Shown here piece after piece: positions 43,896 to 53,538 of a stretch of DNA of 64,000 bases (position 1 is its first letter; the number at the start of each line of letters is the position of its first letter). The notes under the pieces were generated by a model. That model was not told where the DNA came from. It saw only the letters and a program-made list of their open reading frames with translations, and did not search any database. The translations under genes were made by a program, and so were the position numbers. Source of the stretch: Cognatundibacterium curvum (lineage in GTDB: Bacteria; Pseudomonadota; Gammaproteobacteria; Burkholderiales; Burkholderiaceae_D); contig NZ_JACOGD010000006.1 in the NCBI RefSeq assembly GCF_014284235.1, positions 300,913 through 364,912 on the forward strand. Direction: 5' to 3'.

Positions 43896-45293
43896 TCAGT
43901 TTTGCATGGGCTTTTGGAACAAGGCATAGAATAATCCGTCATGTTCGTTGTCAGGATCGGACGGATTACCCAGACTAGGCAATAACTGACCTGGCGCAGC
44001 AAGACGGATCGCGCCATGACGTTCTGCAAATGCGGCGGCCTGCAATTCAGATTCTGCGGGCCAGACCGAGCAGGTTACCATCAGCATTTTTCCGCCTGGT
44101 GCCAGCATGCGCCACAGATTATCCAAAATACGGGTGGATAAGGCAGCCAGTTGCGCAGTATCAGTTTTGCGGCGTAACCAGCGGCTGTCAGGATGACGCC
44201 TGACCACGCCGGATGCGGTACACGGCACATCGGCCAGGATGCGGTCGAATGGCTTTCTGCCCCACCAGCCGGAGCGACTCGCATCACCATCTTTAATGGC
44301 GCCGAATAATTTCAGACGGGCAAGATTATTATGGATTTTTTCTATCCGCACCGGATCGACATCCAGCGCCAGTAAGTCGATATCTGCCAGTTCCAGCAAG
44401 TGCCCGGTTTTGCCGCCGGGTGCCGCACAGGCATCCAATACCCGCATGCCGGGCGCGATGTCGAGTAAAGGGGCCGCCAGCTGTGCTGCGGCATCCTGTA
44501 CCGAGACCATGCCATCTTCAAAGCCGGGTATCAGTTGAACCGGCATCGGTTTTTTGAGTTTGATCGCGACCGGGCCAATCTGACTGGCGGCGATACCGTG
44601 TTCTGCCAGCAGGGCCAGATAGGCTTGCGGGCTGGTCTGACGTTGATTCACGCGTAGCGTCATCGGTGGTGCGACATTGCCAGCGTTGAGTATCGTCTGC
44701 CAGTCTTGTGGCCAGGCGGCCTTAGTCTGATCGACCCACCACTGCGGATAATTCCAGACAGCCGCCGGTTGCTTGCTGACCAGTTTGAGTAATTCGTCTT
44801 TTTCACGCAGATAACGGCGCAGTACCGCATTGACCATGCCCTTGGCAAACACCATGTGCGAGTTCGAGCTGGCCGCATTGACCGCCTGATCAACCACCAC
44901 AAAATCTTCGTAAGGTGCTTCTTCGCCTTCATTGCGCACCAACAAAGTCAGTGCGCAGCATAACAAGCCGTACAGCAAAGCAGGTTCCGGTGTTTTATTG
45001 GTCATGGCCTTGAGCAGCGCATCGACTTTTCCGACCTTACGCATGGTACGGTAAGAAATATCCTGAATCGCTCCGCGTGCCTGAGGCTGTGCATCGGTTT
45101 GCGCAAATACCTTGCTGAGGGCCTGCGGCAGTGCGGTACCTTCCAGCACATAGGCAACGGCCTGAGCCGCACCGGCCAGGCTGAAAGCCAGTGAATCCGG
45201 TTTGATGTCCAGCAGTGGTATGCTGGTTTCCGAGGGTTTGGCGCTCGCAGGGCGGCTGGGTCTGGTCAGGGTTTTTCTTGGTTGATCTTGCAT
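43896..45293 (-). CDS. rsmB: 16S rRNA (cytosine(967)-C(5))-methyltransferase RsmB
   Basis: A 465-residue protein with an N-terminal NusB-like helical domain (about residues 25-170) and a C-terminal Rossmann methyltransferase: SAM-binding LDACAAPGGKTGHLLEL, and the catalytic cysteine in DVPCTASGVVRRHPD. It methylates C967 of 16S rRNA. It heads the rsmB-DUF4390-ntrY-ntrX-like cluster. The ATG is at 45291-45293. About 25 Ser/Pro/Arg-rich residues precede the NusB domain. Confidence 0.94.
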   Translation of the reverse strand: MQDQPRKTLTRPSRPASAKPSETSIPLLDIKPDSLAFSLAGAAQAVAYVLEGTALPQALSKVFAQTDAQPQARGAIQDISYRTMRKVGKVDALLKAMTNKTPEPALLYGLLCCALTLLVRNEGEEAPYEDFVVVDQAVNAASSNSHMVFAKGMVNAVLRRYLREKDELLKLVSKQPAAVWNYPQWWVDQTKAAWPQDWQTILNAGNVAPPMTLRVNQRQTSPQAYLALLAEHGIAASQIGPVAIKLKKPMPVQLIPGFEDGMVSVQDAAAQLAAPLLDIAPGMRVLDACAAPGGKTGHLLELADIDLLALDVDPVRIEKIHNNLARLKLFGAIKDGDASRSGWWGRKPFDRILADVPCTASGVVRRHPDSRWLRRKTDTAQLAALSTRILDNLWRMLAPGGKMLMVTCSVWPAESELQAAAFAERHGAIRLAAPGQLLPSLGNPSDPDNEHDGLFYALFQKPMQN

Positions 45294-45470
45294 ATATATA
45301 GGTGAATACCGGTTTCTGGCATGATGTAAACAGCCCCTAGTGTAACAGTGAGCATCGTAGTACCGCTATGACAGATTCAGTTCTGTTGACGGAAATCGGT
45401 CTGGTATTGCGCTGAAGCGGGGCTGTTATGGTGTTGTTCAGCACATCAGCGACAGCGCAGCATGCAGGGT

Positions 45471-46340
45471 TCAGTCAGCCACAATCGGGGTGATTTGTTG
45501 TTGCTCCAGCCAGCTGCGCAGGTCATCAAACACCGTGCTGGCATCGAGTTCATTGTAAATTTCATGATACAAGCCCGCATACTGATGCATGGTCAACAAG
45601 CTGGCGGGTAACTGACTGGCAAAGCGCAGACTTCCTGCCGGATCAACCAGGTGATCATCGCCGGCAAATTGCAGTAATACCGGGATAGTCAGGCTGGCCG
45701 CCTGCGTATGACTGGCTTGCATGGCGTCCAGCATGCAATGTAGCAGCCGCGCACTGATGCCACCGTGAACCAGACGGTCGTTTTCATAGGCACGTACTAC
45801 CTCAGCATCATGGCTCAGATAACGGGTGTGCAAGCCGTTAGGTACCGGCACTCCCGGAAACAGCCTGAGTGCGACCGCAGCCAATAACTGTTGCGCCCGG
45901 TTCATCCGTATCGCCAGCGCCGGTGAGGACAGGATCAGCGCGCGTATCTTGACCAGATTGCCGGTCGCCAGCCGGGCCGCGAACAGTCCTCCCATGCTGT
46001 GGCCAAACAGCAGCGGATCGCTGCCCAGATGGCTGCGGAATTCCTGCAACACAGCCTGTGCATCGTGCAAGATGCGCTGGCTGTCGGGTACGTCACCGCG
46101 GCGTCCGCCGGATTGACCATGGCCTCGATGATCATAGGTTCTGACGCTGAAGCCCAGCCGGTTGAAAAAACGCGCCAGATGCGCATACCGTCCGCAGTGT
46201 TCACCAATGCCATGCAAAATCAGTACGCCCTGATCCTGCGCGCTGCCTGCAGACGGGCCCGGCCAGTCCCTGACGAATAAGGGAATACCATCAGTGCTGA
46301 TGTATTCCCATTCCCGGGTTGGTTCGATATGGGCGCTCAT
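45471..46340 (-). CDS. Alpha/beta hydrolase, monoacylglycerol lipase-like
   Basis: A 289-residue protein with the oxyanion motif LILHGIGEHCGRYAHLA, nucleophile elbow GHSMGG, acid in FAGDDHLVDPAGS and catalytic His in YAGLYHEIYNE. This is the lysophospholipase/monoglyceride lipase group (Hydrolase_4). No signal peptide. It follows a DUF1840 gene with a 4-bp gap, so the two are cotranscribed. Substrate not determinable. Confidence 0.9.
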   Translation of the reverse strand: MSAHIEPTREWEYISTDGIPLFVRDWPGPSAGSAQDQGVLILHGIGEHCGRYAHLARFFNRLGFSVRTYDHRGHGQSGGRRGDVPDSQRILHDAQAVLQEFRSHLGSDPLLFGHSMGGLFAARLATGNLVKIRALILSSPALAIRMNRAQQLLAAVALRLFPGVPVPNGLHTRYLSHDAEVVRAYENDRLVHGGISARLLHCMLDAMQASHTQAASLTIPVLLQFAGDDHLVDPAGSLRFASQLPASLLTMHQYAGLYHEIYNELDASTVFDDLRSWLEQQQITPIVAD

Positions 46341-46344
46341 GCGC

Positions 46345-46689
46345 TCACACTCCCCACATCACCTCTCGCTGCATTTTATTGGCGGCGTGCAGCATTTCGA
46401 GTACCGGATAGACCCGGGTGGCAAAGGTCACAGGTTCAGGCTTTTCGTGATCATTGTCATCACCGTTGGCGTTATGGTGGGCATTCACATCGCGGCTGAC
46501 TTCATCGGAAATCGGATGGGCTTTGCTGTCGGCGACGGCGGCTTCAATTTTTTCTATCGCATGCGGCAGCTCAGCTGGCGTAATTACGCCGCGTTCCACA
46601 TCTTTTTGCAGGATTTCGAGTATGCGTTTGGCATGCTCTTTGTACATGGTGATCTCGCTTGCCGCTTTTGATTTGAATGTGATCAGCAT
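46345..46689 (-). CDS. DUF1840 family protein
   Basis: A 114-residue protein beginning MLITFKSKAASEITMYKEHA, with ILEILQKDVERGVITPAELP and a C-terminal YPVLEMLHAANKMQREVMWG, the defining ends of DUF1840. A central His/Asp-rich segment (NAHHNANGDDNDHEK) is a low-complexity insert. Function unknown; cytoplasmic. Forms a two-gene unit with the downstream hydrolase. Confidence 0.88.
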   Translation of the reverse strand: MLITFKSKAASEITMYKEHAKRILEILQKDVERGVITPAELPHAIEKIEAAVADSKAHPISDEVSRDVNAHHNANGDDNDHEKPEPVTFATRVYPVLEMLHAANKMQREVMWGV

Positions 46690-46814
46690 GGTCGGTTCTC
46701 CTTGATTTGGGATGGAATCGTTTCATTCTGTGCTACTTACCATGACACAGAATTGCCTGCAGAACATAAATTGCAGGCACTTCTATCATAATCCGAATTC
46801 TGTACCTGAAAGGT

Positions 46815-47342
46815 TCATTTCGATTTATTCACTTTAAAAGATTGCAAAAAATTGTCTGCCACTTCGTCCTGTAAAGCCTGTTCCGGCCCGATGGCCACGA
46901 GTTGATACACCCATTTGCCATCAATGATGAAGCGCGCTGCCATTTTTAAGGGCTGGCCTTGCGGACTGCTGCCGCTGGCGATGATGTTACCGTTAGCCAG
47001 CGTTTGTATTTGTTCGGGTTTAGCACGCAGATTTGCCAGCATGCCTTCGCGCATCGCTTTGGCAACCAGTCCGGCTTGTCCGGGGTCTGCTACCTGCACA
47101 CTGCCAACGGCAAAGCTGATCTGCCCGGCTTCCGCCGCCAACATGTGCATGCTTAACTGTTGTCCTGCCAATTGGACCACTCTGGACATCGATGCTGGTT
47201 TGGCTGGCATTAAGACTTGATAAGGCTGCTCGCTGCCTGTGACCTCGCGCCAGTCAAAGCGTGGGCTACACGCGCACAGCAGCAGGCTCAGGGATGCCAG
47301 CCAGGCGTATTTTGCGCATCTTGAAAAAACGTAGTTATACAC
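46815..47342 (-). CDS. Lipoprotein of unknown function
   Basis: A 175-residue protein from the GTG at 47340-47342, chosen because GAGGTGG lies 6 bp upstream and it places a lipoprotein signal at the N terminus (VYNYVFSRCAKYAWLASLSL, then LLCAC lipobox). The mature part has no family I recognise; it resembles small periplasmic proteins with FAVGSVQVAD and ARFIIDGKWVYQLVAIGPEQ. It follows the EamA transporter gene by 14 bp and is likely cotranscribed. Confidence 0.7.
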   Translation of the reverse strand: MYNYVFSRCAKYAWLASLSLLLCACSPRFDWREVTGSEQPYQVLMPAKPASMSRVVQLAGQQLSMHMLAAEAGQISFAVGSVQVADPGQAGLVAKAMREGMLANLRAKPEQIQTLANGNIIASGSSPQGQPLKMAARFIIDGKWVYQLVAIGPEQALQDEVADNFLQSFKVNKSK

Positions 47343-47356
47343 AGCTTCCACCTCAT

Positions 47357-48289
47357 TCAGGATTGAAAACGTTTTAAGGCTGCCATGATACCTAAGACCA
47401 GCAGGGCGATCCCAAGCAGGATGGCGGGTGCGGGCCATTCCTGACGCCAGCAATAGGCGTAGGTCAGTGCAGCCAGTGTTTCAAACACGATGAGCTGTCC
47501 ACTCAGGCCGCGTGGTAATTGCTGACTGGCGTAATTCCATAGCAGGGTGCCGAGCCAGGAGGCGAAAAAACCGAGTACCAGCATCAGGCCCAGATAGCTT
47601 AAGGGCTCTGGCCCGGTCAGCCGCGCGTAAATGGGGAGGCTGGAGTCCTGTAACAGAACATAGACCAGCATGCCGGCTGCAGCCAGGGGCAGTGTGGCCA
47701 GGCCCTGGGCGCTGGCCCAGGTGCTGGCTGAAATATGCGTATGTTGTTGCAGATAGCGACTGTTTTGCAGCGGGTACCAGGTCCAAGCGGCCAGCGCGAT
47801 ACAGGCCAGTAATGCGCCTTGCCAATAGCTGCGCCATTGTCCGGGATGGAGCTGGGCAAGCTCTGCGCTGTTGACCAGCGCCAGTCCGCTGGCGATCAGC
47901 CCCAGTGGCAACACTAAATGGCGCCAGGCGATGTGATGGTCCTCTTCAGTCGCAAATAATTTAGCACAGATCGCAATCACGACTGGCAAGGTGCCGATAA
48001 TCAGCGTGGGTAGGGGCGCACCAGCCAGTTGTATCGCACTGGCCAATGCCGCGTAGTAAATCAGATTACCCACCAGTGCCAGCCGGAATGCGCATAGCCA
48101 GTCTGCGCGTGTGAGCTTGCGCATCTGAGGTCTGTCCAGCCAGGCCGGTAGCAAGGCTATCAGACCGAAGGCCAGGTAACGGCCAAATGATAATTGTATG
48201 CCAGTGTAATCCGGCAAGATCAGGGGAGTGACAAACACCAGGCCCCACACTATGCCTGCACTCAGCGCGGCTAAGATCCCGCTCAGCAT
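47357..48289 (-). CDS. EamA/DMT-family transporter
   Basis: A 310-residue protein with ten hydrophobic segments in two homologous halves, beginning ILAALSAGIVWGLVFVTPLI as in EamA (RhaT/DMT) carriers; the second half includes GLMLVLGFFASWLGTLLWNY and QLPRGLSGQLIVFETLAALT. Such proteins export metabolites or amino acids; the substrate is unknown. ATG at 48287-48289. Confidence 0.87.
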   Translation of the reverse strand: MLSGILAALSAGIVWGLVFVTPLILPDYTGIQLSFGRYLAFGLIALLPAWLDRPQMRKLTRADWLCAFRLALVGNLIYYAALASAIQLAGAPLPTLIIGTLPVVIAICAKLFATEEDHHIAWRHLVLPLGLIASGLALVNSAELAQLHPGQWRSYWQGALLACIALAAWTWYPLQNSRYLQQHTHISASTWASAQGLATLPLAAAGMLVYVLLQDSSLPIYARLTGPEPLSYLGLMLVLGFFASWLGTLLWNYASQQLPRGLSGQLIVFETLAALTYAYCWRQEWPAPAILLGIALLVLGIMAALKRFQS

Positions 48290-48511
48290 GAATGCGCCGT
48301 GATTGGCATAGACAGATAAAAAGCAGAAATAGGGGTAAGCGCCGAACAGAAAGGGTTTTGCATGTTTAAACGCATGATAAGGATTGCCTAAGCTTGGCTA
48401 CACTGGGGTATCATAAACCCGAATTTACATCCTGGTCACTATTGTGCAGGATGGCAAACCTTTTCGCTGGAGCCCGGTCAGGACTTCTGCTCATTTTATT
48501 CTGGTGGAGTT

Positions 48512-48886
48512 ATGTCGCTTCGTTCTTCTCTCGCTATTGCTGCAGCACTCTTGTTGTTGACCACTGCTTGCGATCGCCTTGGTCTGGCTGATCCGGCCAA
48601 GGAAGCGGCGCAAAAAGAATCTGATGCCAAGGCGACCGGCAGCGCCTGTCGCCATGCTGGCCGTGCGATTGAAGATTGTTATGCGCTCAATCCAGATGCG
48701 GCAAGAGCAGCGGTCTACGCAGGCTGGAAAGAAATGAACGACTATATGCGCGAAAACAAAATAGAGAACGTCAAACCCGAAATCGCACCGAACGAGCCGC
48801 CTCCGCCCAAAGCAGAACACAGCGAGGAAGAAAGTTCAGCGTCAGCTTCTGCTTCCGCCTCGGCCTCCGCCAAATCAAAAAAATAA
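48512..48886 (+). CDS. Small lipoprotein with Ser-Ala repeat tail
   Basis: A 124-residue protein with a lipoprotein signal (LAIAAALLLLTTAC; Cys20), a helical segment with two conserved-looking cysteines (SACRHAGRAIEDCYALNPDA), a Pro-rich stretch, and a low-complexity tail of alternating Ser/Ala (SASASASASASA) ending KSKK. GGTGGAG precedes the ATG. I recognise no family. The tail may span the periplasm as a flexible tether. It precedes a GNAT gene by 10 bp. Confidence 0.75.
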   Translation: MSLRSSLAIAAALLLLTTACDRLGLADPAKEAAQKESDAKATGSACRHAGRAIEDCYALNPDAARAAVYAGWKEMNDYMRENKIENVKPEIAPNEPPPPKAEHSEEESSASASASASASAKSKK

Positions 48887-48896
48887 GTTTTTAGTT

Positions 48897-49400
48897 ATGC
48901 CAATCAGTATACGCGCGATGCGTGTTGATGATGTGTCTGCCGTTTACGCAGTGCAGGCGCAAGTCTATGTCGCGGCTATGGTAGAACCGCAATCTCTGTT
49001 ACTTGAACGTTTGCAAGTGGCACCGGATACCGCATGGGTTGCCGAAGATGAGGCAGGTGTCGGTGCTTATCTGGCTGGCTATCCGTCGGTGACCGGAAAA
49101 ATCTCGCCTTTGGGGGCAGACTTTGCACCGGCTTCTGCGGCCAATGCATTGTATTTGCATGATATGGCAGTGGCGCCACGTTTGGCAGGGCAAGGGGTGG
49201 CCGCGCGTTTATTTGAGGCAGCGACCCAGCTGGCCAGGCAGCGCAGTTATGCTGCATTGTGTCTGGTATCAGTACAAAACACACTTTCCTTCTGGCAGCG
49301 TTTTGGTTTCGAGCAAGAAACTATGCTGACGCCGGAGCAAGAGGCTTTGCTAGCTACCTACTCCGGTTCCGCCTATTACTGCCTCAGGCACCTGCCTTAG
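48897..49400 (+). CDS. GNAT-family N-acetyltransferase
   Basis: A 167-residue protein with the acetyltransferase fold: N-terminal IRAMRVDDVSAVYAVQAQVY, acceptor strand, motif A LHDMAVAPRLAGQGVAARLF binding acetyl-CoA, and motif B SVQNTLSFWQRFGFEQE. Substrate unknown. It is convergent with the DUF1161 gene and overlaps it by 17 bp at the 3' ends. Confidence 0.9.
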   Translation: MPISIRAMRVDDVSAVYAVQAQVYVAAMVEPQSLLLERLQVAPDTAWVAEDEAGVGAYLAGYPSVTGKISPLGADFAPASAANALYLHDMAVAPRLAGQGVAARLFEAATQLARQRSYAALCLVSVQNTLSFWQRFGFEQETMLTPEQEALLATYSGSAYYCLRHLP

Positions 49401-49671
49401 GCTCTGCGTCAGCCGCATCATTCTTTTTGGCCGTTTTTTTTCGGATATAGATCACCTTCTGACTACCACCCTCGCACACGCCCACCACTCTATGTTTCGT
49501 TTCTGTATTTTTACTGATCACCTTGAGGGTGTAGTCGTGTACGCCTTTGCCATCGAGCTTGGTATTGATTTTTTCTATGATCGCATCGCAGGCCAGTTTG
49601 GCCGCGTGGGCCGGTGCGAATGACAGCAGCATACCGAGTAACAGACCAGTCTTGATCATTGCATGTTTCAT
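49384..49671 (-). CDS. DUF1161 family secreted protein
   Basis: A 95-residue protein with a signal peptide (ending APAHA) and a DUF1161 core: KLACDAIIEKINTKLDGKGV, YTLKVI and VVGVCEGGSQKVIYIRK. The two cysteines probably form a disulfide in the periplasm. An Ala/Lys tail follows. The family has no known function. ATG at 49669-49671 with AGGAG upstream. Confidence 0.87.
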   Translation of the reverse strand: MKHAMIKTGLLLGMLLSFAPAHAAKLACDAIIEKINTKLDGKGVHDYTLKVISKNTETKHRVVGVCEGGSQKVIYIRKKTAKKNDAADAEPKAGA

Positions 49672-50060
49672 ACAGCGTTCTCCTCATAGGTGATGGATGC
49701 TTACTTGTTGCCAGGTAGAAATTGTTGCTTATTGAAATTGGTGAATTTGCGACACACCGTTCAAAAATGCGTTATTCAGCGCGAAGACTGGCTTACAGTT
49801 ATCTTGCCTGACTTTCCTTTATTTTTTTGCCGATCATGAAAACACCATTGTTCAGACTGTCAGACATCATGCCGAGGACGCCGGACTTGCATGCAGGTTA
49901 ACGCTGGCAGGAAATAAATGTTTCCAACGGGAATTAATTGCAATTAACATAGAAACCTCTGCCAGTAATGCCCTATCATTTCACAAAATTTATATAAAGT
50001 GCAATCAGGAAATATGTTGATAAGCAACACTATTGATCTGACCTGTCTCGAAATTACATC
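49672..50060. other. 389-bp intergenic region, no gene seen
   Basis: The divergent spacer between the DUF1161 gene and the sensor kinase. It is AT-rich, especially near 49960-50030 (TTTATATAAAG context), and must hold both promoters. I see no repeat copy, convincing hairpin or plausible ORF. Confidence 0.5.
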
Positions 50061-52250
50061 ATGAAACCTGCAGGAGTACGTACCAGTCGCATTGCACGGG
50101 CATTTGGATTCTGCCTGGTGTTGGCTATCTTGCTGGCCGCCAGTGCATTTATCTGGACCTTAAGGTTGCAGGAAATTCATAAATGGGAGAAACAGGCGGA
50201 AACCTTCAGTCTGGTATTGGCGGAAAACACCAGCCAGCAGATGGACTTCGCCTACACGGCAATCTCCAGTGTGGCCGAACGCATTCAGGATCGCTGGAGT
50301 GTCAGTGCCGAGTATCTGACTAAGCAGTTGAGTACCGAAGATTTTCATCAGGTGCTGAGCGAGAAAGTTGCTTTTTTCCCTGCCATAGAAGTGATTTCAG
50401 TCGTGGATGTGAATGGCAATGTCGTCAGTAGCTCAAGAATGTACCCTGCACCTAAATACAATCTGGCAGATCGTGATTATTTTGAAGTGCAGCGTGACAG
50501 CCCGTCAGTAGGGATCTATCTGAGCAATCCTGTGCGCAGTAAAGCGACTGGCGAATGGCTGTTTTTTCTGAGTCATCGCCTGACTGGCAGCGACGGTGAG
50601 TTCATCGGTGTCGTGATTGTGGGTTTATCGCCGAATTTTTATGCGCAAATGTATGAAAAACTCAGCGTTAATGGCAGTGCCTCGATTTCCCTGTTACGCG
50701 AAGACCTGACCTATCTGGCGCGCTGGCCGGAAAACAATGTGGTAATAGGCCAGCGCAATGTGCAGGACGGGAGTATGTATCAACGCGTACATGAGCAGGA
50801 AAAACGTTCCGGCATATTTATCACTGAGCCGGTACCCAGCGCAGATCCGGCCAGGAGCACGACACGTATGACGGCGATTAAGACCCTGGATAAATATCCG
50901 CTGATTCTGAATTTTTCTGTGGATGAAGAATTCTATCTGGCAGACTGGCGCAAAATCAGCATGGCAATTGCCATCGTCACAGCAGGCGCGATTGCAGCGG
51001 TGATTGCCGCATTCCGTATTTTGATCCAGTTATTTCTGCAGCGTGAACGCGATATGCAGGTTATGACCGCCTTAAAACGTGAAGCTGATGTGATTAATCA
51101 AAATCAAACCACTTTGCTGGAGAATCTGACTGAACAGCAAACTGCACTGAAAGTATCTTCAGATCGTCTCGCCGCGATATTCGAAAATGCAGCCGACGGC
51201 ATTGTGATGATCGATCATAAGGGCCAGGTCGAGGCGGTCAATCCGGTGGCAGAAGCGATTTATGGTTACAGTGCGCAAGAGGTGATAGGTAAAAACAGCC
51301 AGCTGTTTGCACCCCCAGGTAAGCAGGATTTACTGGAACTCGCCTTATCACAGCAAAGTTTCCAACTGACTGGTAAAGCGCGCCTGGAAACAGAGCGGGT
51401 ACGTAAGGATGGCACACCTTTTCCGGCCGAGTTATCTATCAGTGCCTATCAGCTTGCTGGCGAACGCAAGCTGATCATCATCGTGCGCGACATTTCAGAA
51501 CGGCGCAAGATAGAGCGCATGAAGGCTGAGTTTATATCTACCGTGAGTCATGAGTTACGCACGCCGCTGACCTCGATACGCGGTGCGCTGGGACTGATCG
51601 GTGGCGGGGCGATCGGCTTTGTGCCGGAGAAAATGCGCAGTCTGATCCAGATTGCTCAAAAGAATAGCGAAAGCCTGACCCGGCTGATCAATGATCTGCT
51701 CGATGTACAAAAAATTGAAGCCGGAAAAATGGATTTTGAATTCGCTTCTTTCCCGCTGCGTCAGTTACTGGACAATGCTATACAACAGAATCAAAGCATG
51801 GCGGCCAGTCTCGGCGTTTCGCTGTTGCTGGATGAGTCTGCTGAGCAAGATTTGAGCGTGTTGGGGGCGATGTTATTACGGGTCGATGCCGGACGCTTCC
51901 AGCAAGTCATGGCGAATCTGATTTCTAATGCCTGTAAATATTCACCGGACCGTGGACAAGTCCGTGTCATGACGCAAATGATTGCTGCGAATCGGGTGCG
52001 TATCGTAGTGGCCGATCAGGGGGAGGGGGTACCTGAGAATTTCCGTGACCGCATATTTGAAAAATTTTCACAGGCCGATTCTTCCGACACACGCTCTAAG
52101 GGCGGTACCGGTCTGGGGCTGGCAATCTCGAAAGTCATCGTGCATTACATGGATGGTGACATCGGCTTTTATAATGCCAGCCCTGAACAAGGCGGCGGTG
52201 CGCATTTTTACATCGATCTGCCCTTGCAGACCACAACGGTAAAAGCGTAG
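50061..52250 (+). CDS. Sensor histidine kinase (Cache-PAS-HisKA-HATPase)
   Basis: A 729-residue kinase. TM1 lies at about residues 13-33. A periplasmic Cache-type domain follows (VISVVDVNGNVVSSSRMYPA, ADRDYFEVQRDSPSVGIYLS, FLSHRLTGSDGEFIGVVIVG), TM2 at ~298-320, a coiled coil, PAS (FENAADGIVMIDHKGQVEAV), HisKA with STVSHELRTPLTSIRGALGL (phospho-His near 497) and HATPase boxes (NLISNACKYS, VADQGEGVP, GGTGLGLAISKVI). It has no receiver domain and no adjacent regulator, so it is an orphan. The ligand is probably a small extracellular molecule. Confidence 0.93.
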   Translation: MKPAGVRTSRIARAFGFCLVLAILLAASAFIWTLRLQEIHKWEKQAETFSLVLAENTSQQMDFAYTAISSVAERIQDRWSVSAEYLTKQLSTEDFHQVLSEKVAFFPAIEVISVVDVNGNVVSSSRMYPAPKYNLADRDYFEVQRDSPSVGIYLSNPVRSKATGEWLFFLSHRLTGSDGEFIGVVIVGLSPNFYAQMYEKLSVNGSASISLLREDLTYLARWPENNVVIGQRNVQDGSMYQRVHEQEKRSGIFITEPVPSADPARSTTRMTAIKTLDKYPLILNFSVDEEFYLADWRKISMAIAIVTAGAIAAVIAAFRILIQLFLQRERDMQVMTALKREADVINQNQTTLLENLTEQQTALKVSSDRLAAIFENAADGIVMIDHKGQVEAVNPVAEAIYGYSAQEVIGKNSQLFAPPGKQDLLELALSQQSFQLTGKARLETERVRKDGTPFPAELSISAYQLAGERKLIIIVRDISERRKIERMKAEFISTVSHELRTPLTSIRGALGLIGGGAIGFVPEKMRSLIQIAQKNSESLTRLINDLLDVQKIEAGKMDFEFASFPLRQLLDNAIQQNQSMAASLGVSLLLDESAEQDLSVLGAMLLRVDAGRFQQVMANLISNACKYSPDRGQVRVMTQMIAANRVRIVVADQGEGVPENFRDRIFEKFSQADSSDTRSKGGTGLGLAISKVIVHYMDGDIGFYNASPEQGGGAHFYIDLPLQTTTVKA

Positions 52251-52298
52251 CGCAAAGCATACCTGACGTGAGACAGTCAGGCGTGCATTGCGCAGAAC

Positions 52299-53522
52299 TC
52301 AAAGGATGCTGAGGTCTTTGCTTTTCACTCCCGCAAACACAGTATCGAGCTGTTTGCTGTTTAAACCGTACATACGTGCAAACAGACCGCCGAATACCGC
52401 CCGGTATTCATTCAGTACCGGATAGTCGCGGTTCTGAAATAATTTACCCGGTGCCGGTATGATTTGCTCACCCGCGATACGACCCTGACCCTGGTTGCGA
52501 TTCAGGCCACCACCGAGCACCCAGTACACCGTGCCATGGCCATGATCGGTACCGCGTTTGCCATTTTCACGGAAGGTGCGGCCAAATTCACTGATGACGA
52601 CCACCGTGGTGTTTTTCCACTGGCTGCCCATTTCCTCGCGATAGCTTTGCAGACCACGACCCAGCTCTTCAAATTTTCCAGCCAGCGTGCCTCTCGCCCC
52701 TCCCTGATCTACGTGGGTATCCCAGCCACCGACATCGACGAAACCTAAGGCATATTTTTCGCGCATCAATTTGGCAATCCGCTGTGCCTCCAGCGCAAAT
52801 CCTTTCGTTGTGATCGCATTTCTGTTGGCTGAATTCATTTCTTCCTGCAGCTCTTTGATCACGTCGGCGCGGGTCTGAAAACCGGTGTTGACCTGAGCAC
52901 CGAGCCCGCTGTCTCCATACATTTCGCTGATGATGGCACGCTGGCGCTCATCAACACTGGTTTTCGACGGGTTCTTCAGGGCCAGATTGGTGGTACTGGT
53001 CGCCCCCTGTAAAATAATCGGTAATTGATCGGTAAATGCCATGCTGGCGACGCCCTGACTGCCTTGTAATACGGTCGACAGCCGGTTCAGAAAACCGGAA
53101 TGGAAATCACGACTGCCTTGCAAGGCTTGTCCCATCTCTATACTGTCCTGGGTTTCAAAGTGGCTGCGCGACAAATCATCGGTTCCGGCAAATGGAATGA
53201 AACTGGCTTCACCCTGTTGAAACATCGGGTACAGACTTTCGCGTAAGGCCGGATGCAGCGCCCATTCGCTATTGAGCAATAAGCCGCTGTCAGGCTGACT
53301 ACCAGGGCGGGCGATCGCGATATTTGGCCTGGAATCATAATAAAACTGACTGCTGTGCGGGATCAGGAAATGACTCGCATCATAGCCACCGCGCAGAAAA
53401 ACCAGCAGAAAACGCGCTTGTGAACTTGCGTTGGCGGCACCTGCCATTACCTGACTGCTCCAGCTCAGGCCACTGGCACCGGACAGCGCAGCGATGGCGC
53501 TCAAAAATTGACGGCGTTGCAT
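52299..53522 (-). CDS. DUF1501 family protein, Tat-exported
   Basis: A 407-residue protein starting MQRRQFLSAIAALSGASG, a twin-arginine signal, followed by FLLVFLRGGYDASHFLIP, FVDVGGWDTHVDQGGARGTL and VVVISEFGRTFRENGKRGTD, HGHG. These are DUF1501 (sulfatase/alkaline-phosphatase-like fold) motifs. It lies 16 bp downstream of a DUF1800 gene; the two families occur as pairs across bacteria, suggesting a shared extracytoplasmic process of unknown nature. Confidence 0.92.
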   Translation of the reverse strand: MQRRQFLSAIAALSGASGLSWSSQVMAGAANASSQARFLLVFLRGGYDASHFLIPHSSQFYYDSRPNIAIARPGSQPDSGLLLNSEWALHPALRESLYPMFQQGEASFIPFAGTDDLSRSHFETQDSIEMGQALQGSRDFHSGFLNRLSTVLQGSQGVASMAFTDQLPIILQGATSTTNLALKNPSKTSVDERQRAIISEMYGDSGLGAQVNTGFQTRADVIKELQEEMNSANRNAITTKGFALEAQRIAKLMREKYALGFVDVGGWDTHVDQGGARGTLAGKFEELGRGLQSYREEMGSQWKNTTVVVISEFGRTFRENGKRGTDHGHGTVYWVLGGGLNRNQGQGRIAGEQIIPAPGKLFQNRDYPVLNEYRAVFGGLFARMYGLNSKQLDTVFAGVKSKDLSIL

Positions 53523-53538
53523 AGTGGATTCCTTACAA

